A DNA stretch of 64,000 bases from Raffaelea ambrosiae (Eukaryota > Ascomycota > Sordariomycetes > Ophiostomatales > Ophiostomataceae): contig PCDI01000001.1 of assembly GCA_002778195.1 (NCBI GenBank), forward strand, positions 868,001 to 932,000, given 5' to 3'. The notes beneath the pieces are model-generated. The model searched no databases, had not been told where the DNA came from, and saw only the letters and a program-made list of their open reading frames with translations. Below, one piece after another: positions 34,402-44,944 of the stretch (position 1 is the stretch's first letter; each line of letters opens with the position of its first letter). A program made the position numbers and the translations under genes.

Positions 34402-35795
34402 ATGGCCTCCGAAGACGCCGTCTACCGCCAGTCCTCCCAGTACCGCCTGTGGTCCTTCTCCCCGGCCCAGCTCGCCGACGTCCGCGCCCAGACCAATGCG
34501 CTCGCCAAGGAGAGCATCGCCGAGAGGCGGGCGGCGGGAAAAGGAGGCGATGAGGCGCCTTCCTCCTCCTCCGCCGCCGCCGCCACCACCGACGGACTCG
34601 CCTATCTTACGCCGGCTGAGGAGCGCCTGCTGCTCGACTTTTACACTGTCGAGCTTCTGCGGGCCGCTAAGTTCACTGAGCAGCCGACCGACGTGCAGGC
34701 CACGGCGGCCGTGTTCTTGCGGCGCTTCTACGTCACGCACAGCATCATGACGTACCCGCCGGCGGCGCTGTTCAAGACGGCGCTGTTTTTCGGCGCCAAG
34801 GCCGAGGGCTACTACCACAAGCTGGACGGGTTTGCGGAGAAGTTCCCGCACACGACGGCGGCCGACATTTTGGCGGGCGAGTTCTTGCTGTGCCAGGGCA
34901 TCCGGTTTGCCTTTGACGTGAAGCACCCGTTCCGGGCGCTGGAGGGGGCCGTGATGGAGCTGCGGCGGCTGGCGGACACGGACGTCGCCGCAGAGGGGAG
35001 GTCCGGGCACGGGCCCCGCCTCGACGACACCCGCATCGGGCTGGCGCACAAGCGGGCGCGCGAGATCCTGAAATTCTCCCCGCTCGTGACGGACGCGTAC
35101 TTCCACTACACGCCGTCGCAGATCATGCTGGCGGCGCTGTGGCTGGCGGACGCGCCACTGGTCGAGAGGCTGCTGCTGCAGGAAGCCTTCCACCGCGAGC
35201 AGCCGCCCGCCGGAGCCGCCGAGAACAACGGCGGTGCCGCCGCCACCACGTCTGCTGCTGCTGCCAAAAAAGCCAAGAAGAGCGAGGCCGAGTGGGAAAA
35301 GGTGAACGGCGCCGCGATCCGGGACCGGGTCATGAGCACGATTGCCGCGTGCAGCGAGATGCTGGCGACGGAGCCCCCAGAGAGGTTCACCGAGTATTGG
35401 GGAAAGGTACATCACCCCCCCCCCCTTGACATCATCCCCTTGACATCGTCCCCTGGCCTTCCCCAACTCGACTCCGCCTTGGATGCTAATATTTTCGTCA
35501 GCCCGAATCCAACAACATTATCAAACCGCTGCTCAAGAAGCTCAAGAATTGCCGCGACCCGGACCGGTCCAACCTGGTGGCTCTGCAGCAGGCGAAAAAG
35601 GAAGGCAGCGTCAAGCAATACTCGTCGACGCACACGACCATGGAGGAGGACGGGGCCGTGTTCGGCAGCAAGGGGTCCGTATCCTCCAGCCACAACGGAA
35701 ACACGTCCACGCCCGAGGGCAGCCTGCACGACGCCAAGCGCCGCAAGGTGGCCAAGGCATTGGACGATCCGTTCGGCCCGCCGCTCCAGCGGTGA
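34402..35795 (+). CDS. CCL1: Cyclin H, CDK-activating kinase/TFIIH subunit
   Basis: Two exons, 34402-35406 and 35502-35795 (432 aa). The 95-nt intron begins GTACAT, contains an 11-C run, and has a GCTAAT branch and TCAG acceptor. Cyclin H pairs with the Kin28/CDK7 kinase, which phosphorylates the RNA polymerase II tail. The start SSQYRLWSFSPAQLADVR is typical of cyclin H. The first cyclin box (~68-165) carries YTVELLRAAKF, AAVFLRRFYVTHSIM and ALFFGAKAEGYYHKL. The second (~180-300) carries LLCQGIRFAFDVKHPFRAL, AYFHYTPSQIMLAALWLA and SEMLATEPPERF. A Ser/Thr-rich tail holds KRRKVAKALDDPFGPP at the end. A low-complexity Ala/Ser insert lies near residue 55 and another near 280. Confidence 0.88.
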
Positions 35796-36261
35796 AAGAA
35801 GAGAACTGCACTCATCCGAAATGATTCACGAGACTTAGCCAACAAGAGCATTCTGGCTGCGACCAGACTCTCTGGGGAAAATCTTGCTCACGAGTCACTT
35901 TGGACCAGGGCACGGAACCTAGCTCTCCCCACAGGCACAGGCGGGAGCATCACATATTCACCAGCTTTGCACTGTTCACATCTATTGCAAGATTAACGTG
36001 TACTATTCACTCTGGTAATGTCTAAAACAGATCCGGGCTTCTTCAAAAATAACTCACATAGAGCACTTATACCCCATAAAATATTATAAAACGAGTCAGC
36101 CAGCAGACGCAGACAGGCCCAAGAAATGGGAGAGAAACAATAAATAACTCAAAATTGAGTACAGGGGAAAAATAAAGGCAAATGGTACCCTTGATCTATT
36201 TCCAACTCCATTCTATATCGTAAAAGAATTCGCGGCAAATCCATGCACGATTGGTTCCCCT
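35796..36261. other. Intergenic between two convergent genes
   Basis: 466 bases with the 3' ends of CCL1 (+) and the UBC gene (-). AT-rich, with ATAAAA-type sequence. No gene is seen. Confidence 0.5.
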
Positions 36262-39114
36262 TTAGAATGGAGGGATAAAGCCATGCCCCCTCAGAGCTTG
36301 CAATAGCTGTGTGTGCGGCTGGCCGTTGTTCCACCCCTGGACCGTCTGCGCAATCTTGGCCCCGTTCATCTCAAAGTGTCGGCGAATCACTTCTTGCCAA
36401 ACTATCATCGAAGAGCTGGGTGGTTGAACCCCCACAGGCGGCAGCCTTTTCAGCCACTCGACCATGGCATGCTCAACCGTGTACATCCTGAGTCTTTGGT
36501 TTTCTTCTTCGCTAGCAGTCGCATTCCGATGCTTCTCCCGGCCCGGTTCGTTATAATACGGCTCATCACAGAAGATCATGGCCTGGATCGAAACGAGAAT
36601 TTGCAGAAGCGAGCTTTGTGTCGGCTCCCATGCCTGGCCGGACCATGTGCCCAGAAGCGAAAGACAGACTTTGAGAGTTAGCTCTGGTGCCCACACACAC
36701 TCCCCAAGGAATCCCAAGGAACGAGGGGGGGAATACGCATACCTGTTCCGTCACTGTACAGGTTGGGGTTGAACCTGACACGCCCCTGTCCCGTAGTCAT
36801 CAATCTCATTTGTGGCGGTGATTTTGGAAAGCTTCCACTGCAAAACAAGTCAAACTCAAACAAGCCGCCTTCGTATGGCGTGTCTCTCGGCCCGACAATC
36901 AACACCTTCATAACGTCTAGTCGAGATTCACCATGGCGCACAAATATGCCTTCCGGAAGACTTGTGCGCAGCATGTTGATGTCGTTGATCACCCGCTTCA
37001 TTCTGCCTTTGGTGGTCGAGGCGATGTTGTTCGCATGCGCGTGAAAGTAACTGTCCGCTATCATCACTTGATCATCTACGTCACCCACGCAGTGCGCGCG
37101 GTGCCAGGCTGCAGCCTCTTTCTCTTGGTTTTTCGGGGCCATCGTCGTTGTCTTCTCGGAGCCGCCCGAGTCATTAGAAGCAGAGCCATGTGGCTCCTTC
37201 GAAGGCAGTCGTTCATGGAGGCTGGCGATCTTCACACAAAGTTTCAGCGTCGTGAGGCCGTCATCGAGGGTGAAGTCTGCATCATGGTCTTTCGCTTTTG
37301 CGACGACGTAGGCGCACATATCGCTCAGAGTTTGCAAAAGATCCACCAGTGAGTCGCTCTTCTCGTGGACCGTGTTGAAAACCGCGCGGTCGTCGGCTTT
37401 GATTGCGACAATGGCCGCCGTTGGGACAATGAAGCTGCCATTTTGCAGTTGCTGGTCTTGAGGCCACAAAATACCAGAGTCGTACAAGACGGAGACGAGG
37501 GTTGGCTGGTTTGCAATGGCATATAGAAAATCGAACAATGCGTTATAGACGTTGCAGCGTCTTGTCATGTCGTCCACTGAGGAGGTCCGCAGGAGTTCAG
37601 TAGCCGTCTCAATGAGAGGACTACGAGAAAGTAGATGACGCAAAAAATCGGAAACCAGATACGACGGGGCGTCGAACTGATTGATGAACATAGCGAGAGC
37701 TCGGAAGTAGCACTGGTCAATGTGGTCCCTCCGAGCGAGTATTCTGGCCTGCTCTGAAGCGGAGGGCAATCGCGAACTCCATCCCCGCGACCCGCTCCCA
37801 TAACCGATACCCGTTGGGATGGGACTGTTTGCTGGTTGTGAGGGTTTTGTAAGTTTCGTGAGAAAACCGCCTAAGTTGGTGAGGGCAGGAGAAGACGGTT
37901 CGTGCTCGGGGTCGCTCAAGAAGTCCTCGGCATCCTCGGCATCCTCGACATCGTCATCAGTGCTGGAGGTTTGCTTCCACTTTTTCAGAAATTTCATGGC
38001 CGTCTTTGACTTCTGTTGATGCAGTGGAGTCTCAACAGCGTCTGTCTCATCACCGCCAGAGCCCTGCGGGACAGACTTGGTACCACAACAAAGGCTCCAG
38101 ATGAGAAGCATGCGGCCAACATCACAGCACCAAGACACCGACTGACCACTGCACCCGGGTATTGGATTGACATTGCTCGTGTCTCCAGAGGCGTTGCCAC
38201 AGCCAATGCAACGACGTGTACTGCAATTTGGGCACTTGACTCCTGCTCGAAGAGTTTCTGCGATTATGGTATTAGCTGCAGGGCGGCACGAAAGGCGGAC
38301 AAAGGCAATGAGGGAAACGCATTGAAGACGAAAAAAGAAAGAAAAAATGACGACAAAAAAGCGTGGATAAACCCACCACGAATGAGGACTTGAAAATCTG
38401 ATACATACCATTTATGTCGATTGAGGTGGCTATAGAAACCATCAAACTGTAGCCGTTGAGGTTCATGGGTGCATAGCAAGAAGCGCAAATCTTTGGGAGA
38501 TTCAGCGAAATTGTACACATGAGCCGCTCGCCAGTGATGATTGTACTCGTGGGAGAATGCTGCGCCGTTTCCTCCCCAAGAGCTCTGCAGAGATCGTCAA
38601 AGACGTTGCTATTGCCCTCGCGCAAAGCAGTGAACCACCACTCATCAAAAGTCTGGCACCTTGAGACATTGGCCTCTGCAGGGTCCCCGATAACGGCGGG
38701 CTTTTGTTTTTGGTGGCCCCCAGGCTCAGAGACGCAGACAGGAGCTACTTCCGGTAGGCTGGGATCAGTCGATTCGCTGGAGCATTTCGTCGCCATGGAC
38801 GAGTGGTTGGTCCTGGCGGTGCTGGTGCGATCGGCGGTCGACTGAGATAATTCGGAGACGGGTGAGATGTATGCTGCATCCGCCGCGCCGGGTGGCAGTA
38901 CGGCCGTAATTTTGGGCCCAGCTGCCAGGGACGTGTCACCAGGGACTTCCGAAGCCGATTGATTCGTCTGTAGTGCAGTAGCAGCTTTGGGCAGCGAGGC
39001 GGTATTCTTGGAAGTCTTCGTCTTATTGGAAGCACTGCCGTGCGATCTTCCCCAGGACAAGGCACTTTTCCGTATTTTAGAGAGTTTCCCGCTGAACACG
39101 CCGAATGAAGCCAT
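36262..39114 (-). CDS. Zinc-cluster plus ubiquitin-conjugating (UBC) domain protein, possible E2/E3 hybrid
   Basis: Three exons: 39114-38409, 38257-36743, 36668-36262 (875 aa). Introns are 151 and 74 nt, both phase 1. Residues 1-160 are disordered. A zinc-binding cluster follows, with Cys210, Cys213, Cys244, Cys247, Cys252 and Cys255 (CASC ... CPNC ... CIGCG), a RING- or ribbon-like module split by intron 1. The middle (~345-640) is a helical region of unknown fold. The UBC domain (~650-800) contains GPRDTPYEGGLFEFDLF, a P-P loop, FNPNLYSDG and VCLSLLGTW with active-site Cys742; the codon before it spans intron 2. The HPN motif is FNPN here. The UBC sequence resembles the BIRC6/UBE2O/UBE2Z class more than small E2s. 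Self-ubiquitinating or E3-independent activity is inference. Confidence 0.8.
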
Positions 39115-41628
39115 AATCGTCAGAGACAGTTCTGTTCTGTCTGGCGGCAAATTCTGTGCAAACGGACTTGAAGTGGAGGGGACCGGCCGTCTTTTCTTCT
39201 CTTCTCGTGCCCCCAAACGAGGGCAGTTCTCTTGCCAGCCTACTGAGACAGCAAACAGCTGCAAACACCAACGAGTCGTAATCGGTGTTGGCAGATGTGC
39301 GTTTGTGATGTCGATATTGCGTCACGGGAACGGAGCGATGTGGCGGGCGATCGTGAGGGCGACGTCCAAAGGTCTTGAACTGTTGGCAGCTCCGACTTGC
39401 GCCACGTTTTTTTCCTCCAAAGACGGACGGCTGTTCCTGTTTTGCGATTCTCCCTACAGTCTATCGGGCCAGGGAAATTGCCGTCACGGAAACCGGGGGT
39501 CGGTTTCGGCAAGCGAAATCCTTCTCACTTGGGCCGGGCTTGATTATGTGTAGAGGCTCCGGGTGCAGAGAGTTTCTGAGGATGTCTGAAATTCTGTACC
39601 TTGCCTCTTCTCCTTTTCTTTTTTAGAAAAAAAAAAAAGAACACGAGACAGAGGCCGACCGAGCTGGCAGTTGGAAGCCTAGCTTGGCTGCTAAGGATGC
39701 AAGGTGCACGAAGGCAGAGAGCCTGTTGGCCTTTGGGGTCGGTTGGTGGGGGGAGGGGGTGTGCGGACAGTGTGTCAGTCGTTACGGGCACAAAAAAGGA
39801 CCTTGTTCGGACTCCTTGACCAGGCGGAAGCGTTTTTGTTCATGACCAGGCCACACACGCGATGAGTAGTGGATTTCGGTGTGGTTGGCAAGGCTAGGAG
39901 TCTTTCGTGCGTACAACTAGGTACTTATGCAGGGGAGAGTCGATCTAGCGCGCGAGGAAGGGTAGGCCACTCGGTGAGCATAGCAAAGAAGCCCGAGGAC
40001 GAGAGAAGAAGCCCAAATGCGGCGGAAATGAGAAAACAAGTCAGGGAGCAGAAGCTGTGGACACAGATCCGGCCTCGTGAGAAAATATACTTGCTAAAGT
40101 GGGTGGGCTGCGCGGGATAAGACAGACCAGAGGCAAGCTGACATCCACACGTAGAGTGGGGGGATTCGGTGATGCAGCGATGATAGGGAGGGAGTGCTCG
40201 AGTCTGTGTGTGAGAGGAGATAGACGAAAGGTGCTGGACAGTGGCATGCAAAAACATTTGGACGCCTACGAGATGCTAATGACAAAGTTGATGATTGAAA
40301 CACAGAAGGGGATGACAAAACGGGACAATCACAGCAGGAACGACGTTGGGCGCGCCTTCTCTTTTTTTTTTTTGCTAGATACTATGATTACTCGGCGCAA
40401 CGTAACGGGAAGGCACCTGGCGTTGCTTGCAGCTTCCTTCTGTGTTGACAAACAGGCGAACCAAGCCCGAAATAAGGAAAAATAAAAACAGAACAGCAAG
40501 TGCGGAGTGCAGAGGGCGGACAACATCAGGTTGAACCCCTCTGTCCACCTTTTCGGGCAAATGTGCTGCCAAAAAGCTGCAGCAACACAACCCACACGGA
40601 CACACCACATGCAGACAATTCGCACGCAGTCGCAGACACTCACAGGCACTTGTTCTGCCGAATCAGCTGTCCAGAGACCCAAGACCATATTAGTTACACT
40701 GCATGCAGGCGAGCTACGTCACAACGTGGTCGTTTAGGGCGGTGCGGGGCCAAAATGGGCCAAAAACGAGGATAAACACATACACAAAAAAAGGGCAGAA
40801 GAGGTCGGGCAGCAGGCCAGAGCTGGTGTGGTGTGCAGCGCTTGCACAGCTTGCTGCAGTTTGCGGGCCTTGGTAAGATGCTGTGGTGGTGGCAGCATAG
40901 TGCACACATACGAGGGGTTGGCTCAACAAAAGTCACATGGATGCTGTCTGGCCTAGCACTATTTGTCCGGCAGTCGCCTACCTGGTGGGAGCGTCATCTG
41001 ACAGGTTTGTCTTGGGGGGGGGCGATGATAACACGACGAGCCAGGCTGATTGGCTCTTGGGCTTCTGGGACTCTGTCTGGATTTGGGGCGGTGAGCAGCG
41101 CATGTCTCTGGATCGACCGCAAGGGTAGCAAGCCACGTGGAACTAAAAAGAGCCCTACGGGTAGATGGGGCACGACATGGATAACCCGGCCTGGAGAGGC
41201 GGCTGTTGCGGGCGGAAAAGGCTGATTATCGCAGGAAGGCAAATATGAGGACAGAATTAAGTGACTGGGATAGCTTACACCGTGAGACCAAAACGTAAGT
41301 CCTGGTAAGTTAGCACGTGTAGGGCCGGCCAAGGCTGTTGGTGGGGCTACAAGGCCGGCGGTCGTGCCCCACCTACACAGTGGTAACCAACTACAGTTTA
41401 AGGCTGACAGGAAGGAATATTTAAGCTAGCCTCGGTGTGTCATTGCTTTTTGTCTAAGCCCGCTTGCCGAAGATTGCCCTTTTGCCCTTTTGTTCAGAAG
41501 AATGGTGGAGTTACATGACCTCGTTCTGTTCGTCCTCGTCCTTTGCGTTCGTTCTTCATCTCATCTCATCTTTTCCTTCTCCCCTCTCTCTCCCTGCCTT
41601 TTTTTTGTATCCGTGTTTCTGCTTTCCT
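39115..41628. other. Gene-poor intergenic region
   Basis: 2.5 kb between minus-strand genes. It includes the UBC gene promoter. No frame with family resemblance was found; open frames here are short and compositionally random. An ATTGG (inverse CCAAT) is near 41047. Confidence 0.45.
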
Positions 41629-42639
41629 TTACTCCTTCTCTTCCTTCTTCTCCGGGAGCACGTCCAGCTCCTTGTAGTACCGGTAGATCCCGTCACCGTA
41701 CTTGGCCCGCCGCTCGCTTGCCAGGTACGCCGCGGTGTTGGGCCGTGCCTTGACCGCATCGTACAGCGCAAACAGCTTCGCATAGTCACCGCTCGCCTTG
41801 GCCTGCGCCACCGCCTTGGGGAACTGGTGCATCGTGCCGTCGAGGCACTGGAAGAGCACCAGGTCGGCGTACGTCAGCGTGCCCCGGAACAGCCACCCGT
41901 TCGAGCCGGCCGCCAGCACGCGCTCAAAGTATCCAAAGAACTTGGGCAGACGCTCGGTGACCCACTGCTTGCTGCTGCGGATGGACTCGGTCTTTTGGTC
42001 TTCGTAGTAGAGTGACGTGCAGACGGGGTGGTGGCAGTTGTGGACCTCGTTGCTGAGGCCATCGAGGGCCGTCAGCGCGAGGGCATTGATGCGGTAGATA
42101 TCGTCCTCCTCGGCGCCCTCAGCAGAGGCGGCCACCAGGCCCAGCTGCGGGCCGAGATACTGCAGAATGTTGGGTGTCTGGCTGATCAGCAGGTCGCCGT
42201 GCTCGAGCAGGGGCGGCGCCAGCGGCGGCACGTTGCCGTCGGCGGCCTTGTAGTCCGGGCCAATGATCGAGAGCAGATCCGGGACAGCCGACTCGGTTTT
42301 GGCCGTGTCTGTGTAGGGCACACCGGCCTCCTCAAAGGCCAGCCGGATGTGCTCGCCGCGGCCGGGCAGACCGGGCCAGTAGATCAGCTTGTAGCCGGCG
42401 TCCTTGGACGACTTCTGGCGCTTGGCCGGCACTTCGGAAGCCATGGTGCGGGCAGTGTGTCGTGGTGGAGGACGTCTGCGAAGAAAGGGTGCAGATGGAG
42501 CCGACTGGGTGAATCGAGCTGATTGGAGAAGAGCGGAGAAGCAGAGCTGTGATGGACGTCTCGCGAAATGTGGTGATGTCGATGACAGGAGTGTGCGGGT
42601 GGTCGGCGAGGTGAACGAACTGCGAAGGGGGGCCAACAT
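41629..42639 (-). CDS. Glutathione S-transferase, possible dual-targeted isoforms
   Basis: Single exon. Two in-frame ATGs matter. The ATG at 42444 has excellent context (CACCATGG) and gives a 271-aa cytosolic enzyme. The ATG at 42639 has weak context (T at -3) and adds 65 residues that are Ser/Arg-rich with no acidic residue, as in a mitochondrial presequence. The thioredoxin-like half begins YKLIYWPGLPGRGEHIRLAFEEAGVPY and has the cis-Pro/Ser glutathione-site block LISQTPNILQYLG. The all-helical half contains the N-capping-like region LTYADLVLFQCLDG and a Lys/Glu-rich tail. The family resemblance is to sigma/GSTT-like fungal transferases that conjugate glutathione to electrophiles. The extended start is kept as the outer boundary. 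Confidence 0.85.
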   Translation of the reverse strand: MLAPLRSSFTSPTTRTLLSSTSPHFARRPSQLCFSALLQSARFTQSAPSAPFLRRRPPPRHTARTMASEVPAKRQKSSKDAGYKLIYWPGLPGRGEHIRLAFEEAGVPYTDTAKTESAVPDLLSIIGPDYKAADGNVPPLAPPLLEHGDLLISQTPNILQYLGPQLGLVAASAEGAEEDDIYRINALALTALDGLSNEVHNCHHPVCTSLYYEDQKTESIRSSKQWVTERLPKFFGYFERVLAAGSNGWLFRGTLTYADLVLFQCLDGTMHQFPKAVAQAKASGDYAKLFALYDAVKARPNTAAYLASERRAKYGDGIYRYYKELDVLPEKKEEKE

Positions 42640-43629
42640 TGAAGGGTTACGTGAGGGGGAAGAATAAGATGAAGGAGGAAACCCCAAACTGAGCGTAAAT
42701 CACGAGAGTGTGTCGGCAAAACGTGAAACCGTGACACCAGTAATGCCGATACAAGCGGGGGTGTGTCAGATGCCCGCAACAACGCCAAAAAGGGAAAGTG
42801 CGATGCTGACGAAGAAGCACGACGAGGAAGGAGCGCCAAGACCCGCGACTGCTTCAGACAGCTATCGTGTAATATTATCTCGTGAACTTACAATCGTTAA
42901 GAAAACTATGCCATTGTGGCTTCTGTGTGTGAAAGTCGGATTCTGGGCACATAACGCCCACATTCGCCCAGGCATCCACAAAAGTTCGGCCCCCGGCTCT
43001 CTATCTTTTCCCCGGTCTTACACGGCAGCTATTGCACGGGTAAACCATTGCTGTCCTCTGATTTCTGCTGAGGTAACAAGAAAATCAGCGAAGAAAGAAC
43101 ACCAGCAATATGGCCAACAATCATCGATGCCAGTCATACTGCATTAGAGCTGGTGTTTGTGTTTCTCGGTTTTACGGCAAGATTTGGCACATTCCTAGCC
43201 CCGGGCCTTGCTGGTCCAGACCATGTCTGCTTTTGTTTCCCATGCTGCGCAGCCCATTAAAATAAATGCGACGCCCCCTTGGTGCCTGTTTTTTGGGTGC
43301 TCTGGTCGCCTCGATTGTGCTGGCGTCAGCAATTCACCAGGGCCCAGCCGTGCGCTGATTGGCCGGCGATGCGAAATTCCACTTACACGACGATGTACGC
43401 GAGATGAAGAGAATGGAAGACAGACGTCATGGGCAAAACCCCGTCGGGGTTCTCGCCTGGTCTCGTCTGCTCTTTCCTGCCATATATAAGCTTAAGGAGT
43501 TGCTGGAGGAGGATGGGAGACTGGCTCAAATGTGCAGGAAGAAATGAGAAGCAGCAGCTTGGCTCTCCTTGAATTTGGCCCATCCCAACACTTCAACTTT
43601 TGAACCCGGTCACCCCCCCGAAATTCACA
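42640..43629. other. Divergent promoter between GST and SDR genes
   Basis: Nearly 1 kb. An ATTGG (inverse CCAAT) at 43358-43362 and a TATA-like box at 43483-43490 lie upstream of the SDR start. No coding frame is supported. Shared stress control of the two oxidoreductive/detoxifying genes is possible but untested. Confidence 0.5.
43483..43490 (+). promoter_or_regulatory. TATA-like box of the SDR gene
   Basis: TATATAAG, 140 bases before the ATG at 43630, in a region otherwise GC-rich. Confidence 0.45.
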
Positions 43630-44619
43630 ATGCCTCACGCCCGCGCCGTCATTGTCACCGGTGGTACCGCCAACCTTGGCTACGAAGCCGCCCTCAAGAT
43701 CGCCCGCGACCATCCGGACTACCTCGTCGTCGTGGCTGCCCGCTCGGACAAGGACCACGCCGCGGATGCCATCAACAGGGCCGTCGGTCGCAAAGACGCG
43801 GCCGTCTTCCACCGCCTCGACCTGGCCGACCTCGACAACGTCCGGGCTTTTGCCAACGACTGGGCCAAGGGCGGGCCCGCCCACCCACCCATCCAGGCCC
43901 TGCTGCTGAATGCCGGCCTGCAGTTCCCCGGCGAGCTCACCAAGGCGCCCAAGACGGGCCTCGAGTTCACCTTTGCCGTCAACCACGTCGGCCATGCCGC
44001 CCTTTTCCACTGGCTGGTGCCCTTCTTCGCCACGGATGGGCCCACCCCCGTGCGCGTCGTGCTCACGTCCAGTGGCACGCATGACCCGGCCATGAAGACC
44101 GGCCTGCCGGATGCTGTGTATACGTCGGCTGAGGACCTGGCCCATCCGCCGCCCAACATGGTCAAGGTGGCCGGCCGCCAGCGCTATGCTAGCAGCAAGC
44201 TGGCCAACGTCTTGTGGATGTATGCGCTCGACAGAAAATGCAAGACCCTGCACAAGAAGAACATTGTGACGACGGCGTTTGACCCGGGCATGATGCCCGG
44301 CACGGGGCTGGCGCGCGAGGCCTCAGCGATTGTGCGGTTCCTGTGGGTGCGGGTGCTGCCTCACGTCATCCCGCTGCTGCGGGTTTTGGTGTCGCACAAC
44401 ATTTACACGGCGGCAGAGTCGGGTGCGTCGTTGGCGCGGCTGGCCGTGGGAGCGGACGTGGAGGGCGTCAGCGGCAAGTACTTTGAGGGCCGCAAGGAGA
44501 TCAACTCGAGCGTGGACAGCTACGACGAGGCGAAACAGGACGACCTGTTCAACTGGACGGTGCAGTACCTGGCCAAGGGCGACGCCGAGACACAGGCCCG
44601 GTTCCAGGAGCTGCGTTAG
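43630..44619 (+). CDS. Short-chain dehydrogenase/reductase (WWOX/retinol dehydrogenase-like)
   Basis: 329 aa, single exon. The NAD(P)-binding motif is TGGTANLGYEAA (~10-21). An Arg after strand 2 (VVAARSD) suggests NADP preference. Further SDR landmarks are LDLADLDNVRAF, LLLNAG, FAVNHVGHAALFHWL, VVLTSSGTHDP with the catalytic Ser, and YASSKLANVLW with the Tyr and Lys. The spacing between Ser and Tyr is longer than in classical SDRs, as in the light-dependent protochlorophyllide reductase/WWOX-type group. A moderately hydrophobic stretch (IVRFLWVRVLPHVIPLLRVLV, ~235-258) may be a membrane association segment. The substrate is unknown. Confidence 0.88.
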   Translation: MPHARAVIVTGGTANLGYEAALKIARDHPDYLVVVAARSDKDHAADAINRAVGRKDAAVFHRLDLADLDNVRAFANDWAKGGPAHPPIQALLLNAGLQFPGELTKAPKTGLEFTFAVNHVGHAALFHWLVPFFATDGPTPVRVVLTSSGTHDPAMKTGLPDAVYTSAEDLAHPPPNMVKVAGRQRYASSKLANVLWMYALDRKCKTLHKKNIVTTAFDPGMMPGTGLAREASAIVRFLWVRVLPHVIPLLRVLVSHNIYTAAESGASLARLAVGADVEGVSGKYFEGRKEINSSVDSYDEAKQDDLFNWTVQYLAKGDAETQARFQELR

Positions 44620-44944
44620 AAGATGTTAACAGAGACGGTAGGGTGTGGAGGGGAATATGTGCTGTGGTTGTCACTTTTTTCGGGAGGGGAGAAGCAGAAA
44701 AGGGGACTAAATAGTCGTCTCGAAACAAACAGAAAGCGCGCCGGAAATGGACCGTGATACCCCTAAACAAAAAGAATGGTGTCGTATTCCAAAGAAGTGG
44801 CCCAATCATACCAAACAACAGACAGAAACCAGTAAATTGTCCCAAACAAGAGTCGTTACACATGTGCCAAGAGCAGTCATCATTCAACAGAAGCTCATAC
44901 GCCGAGAAACGCCTTCGGCCGGAGTGGCTTGGGATGCCGGCCAC
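44620..44944. other. Intergenic between two convergent genes
   Basis: 325 bases holding the 3' ends of the SDR (+) and APP1-like (-) genes. Nothing else is recognised. Confidence 0.5.

Noticed and set aside
34051..35466. 471-codon minus-strand frame
   Set aside because: Antisense of CCL1; no recognisable motif.
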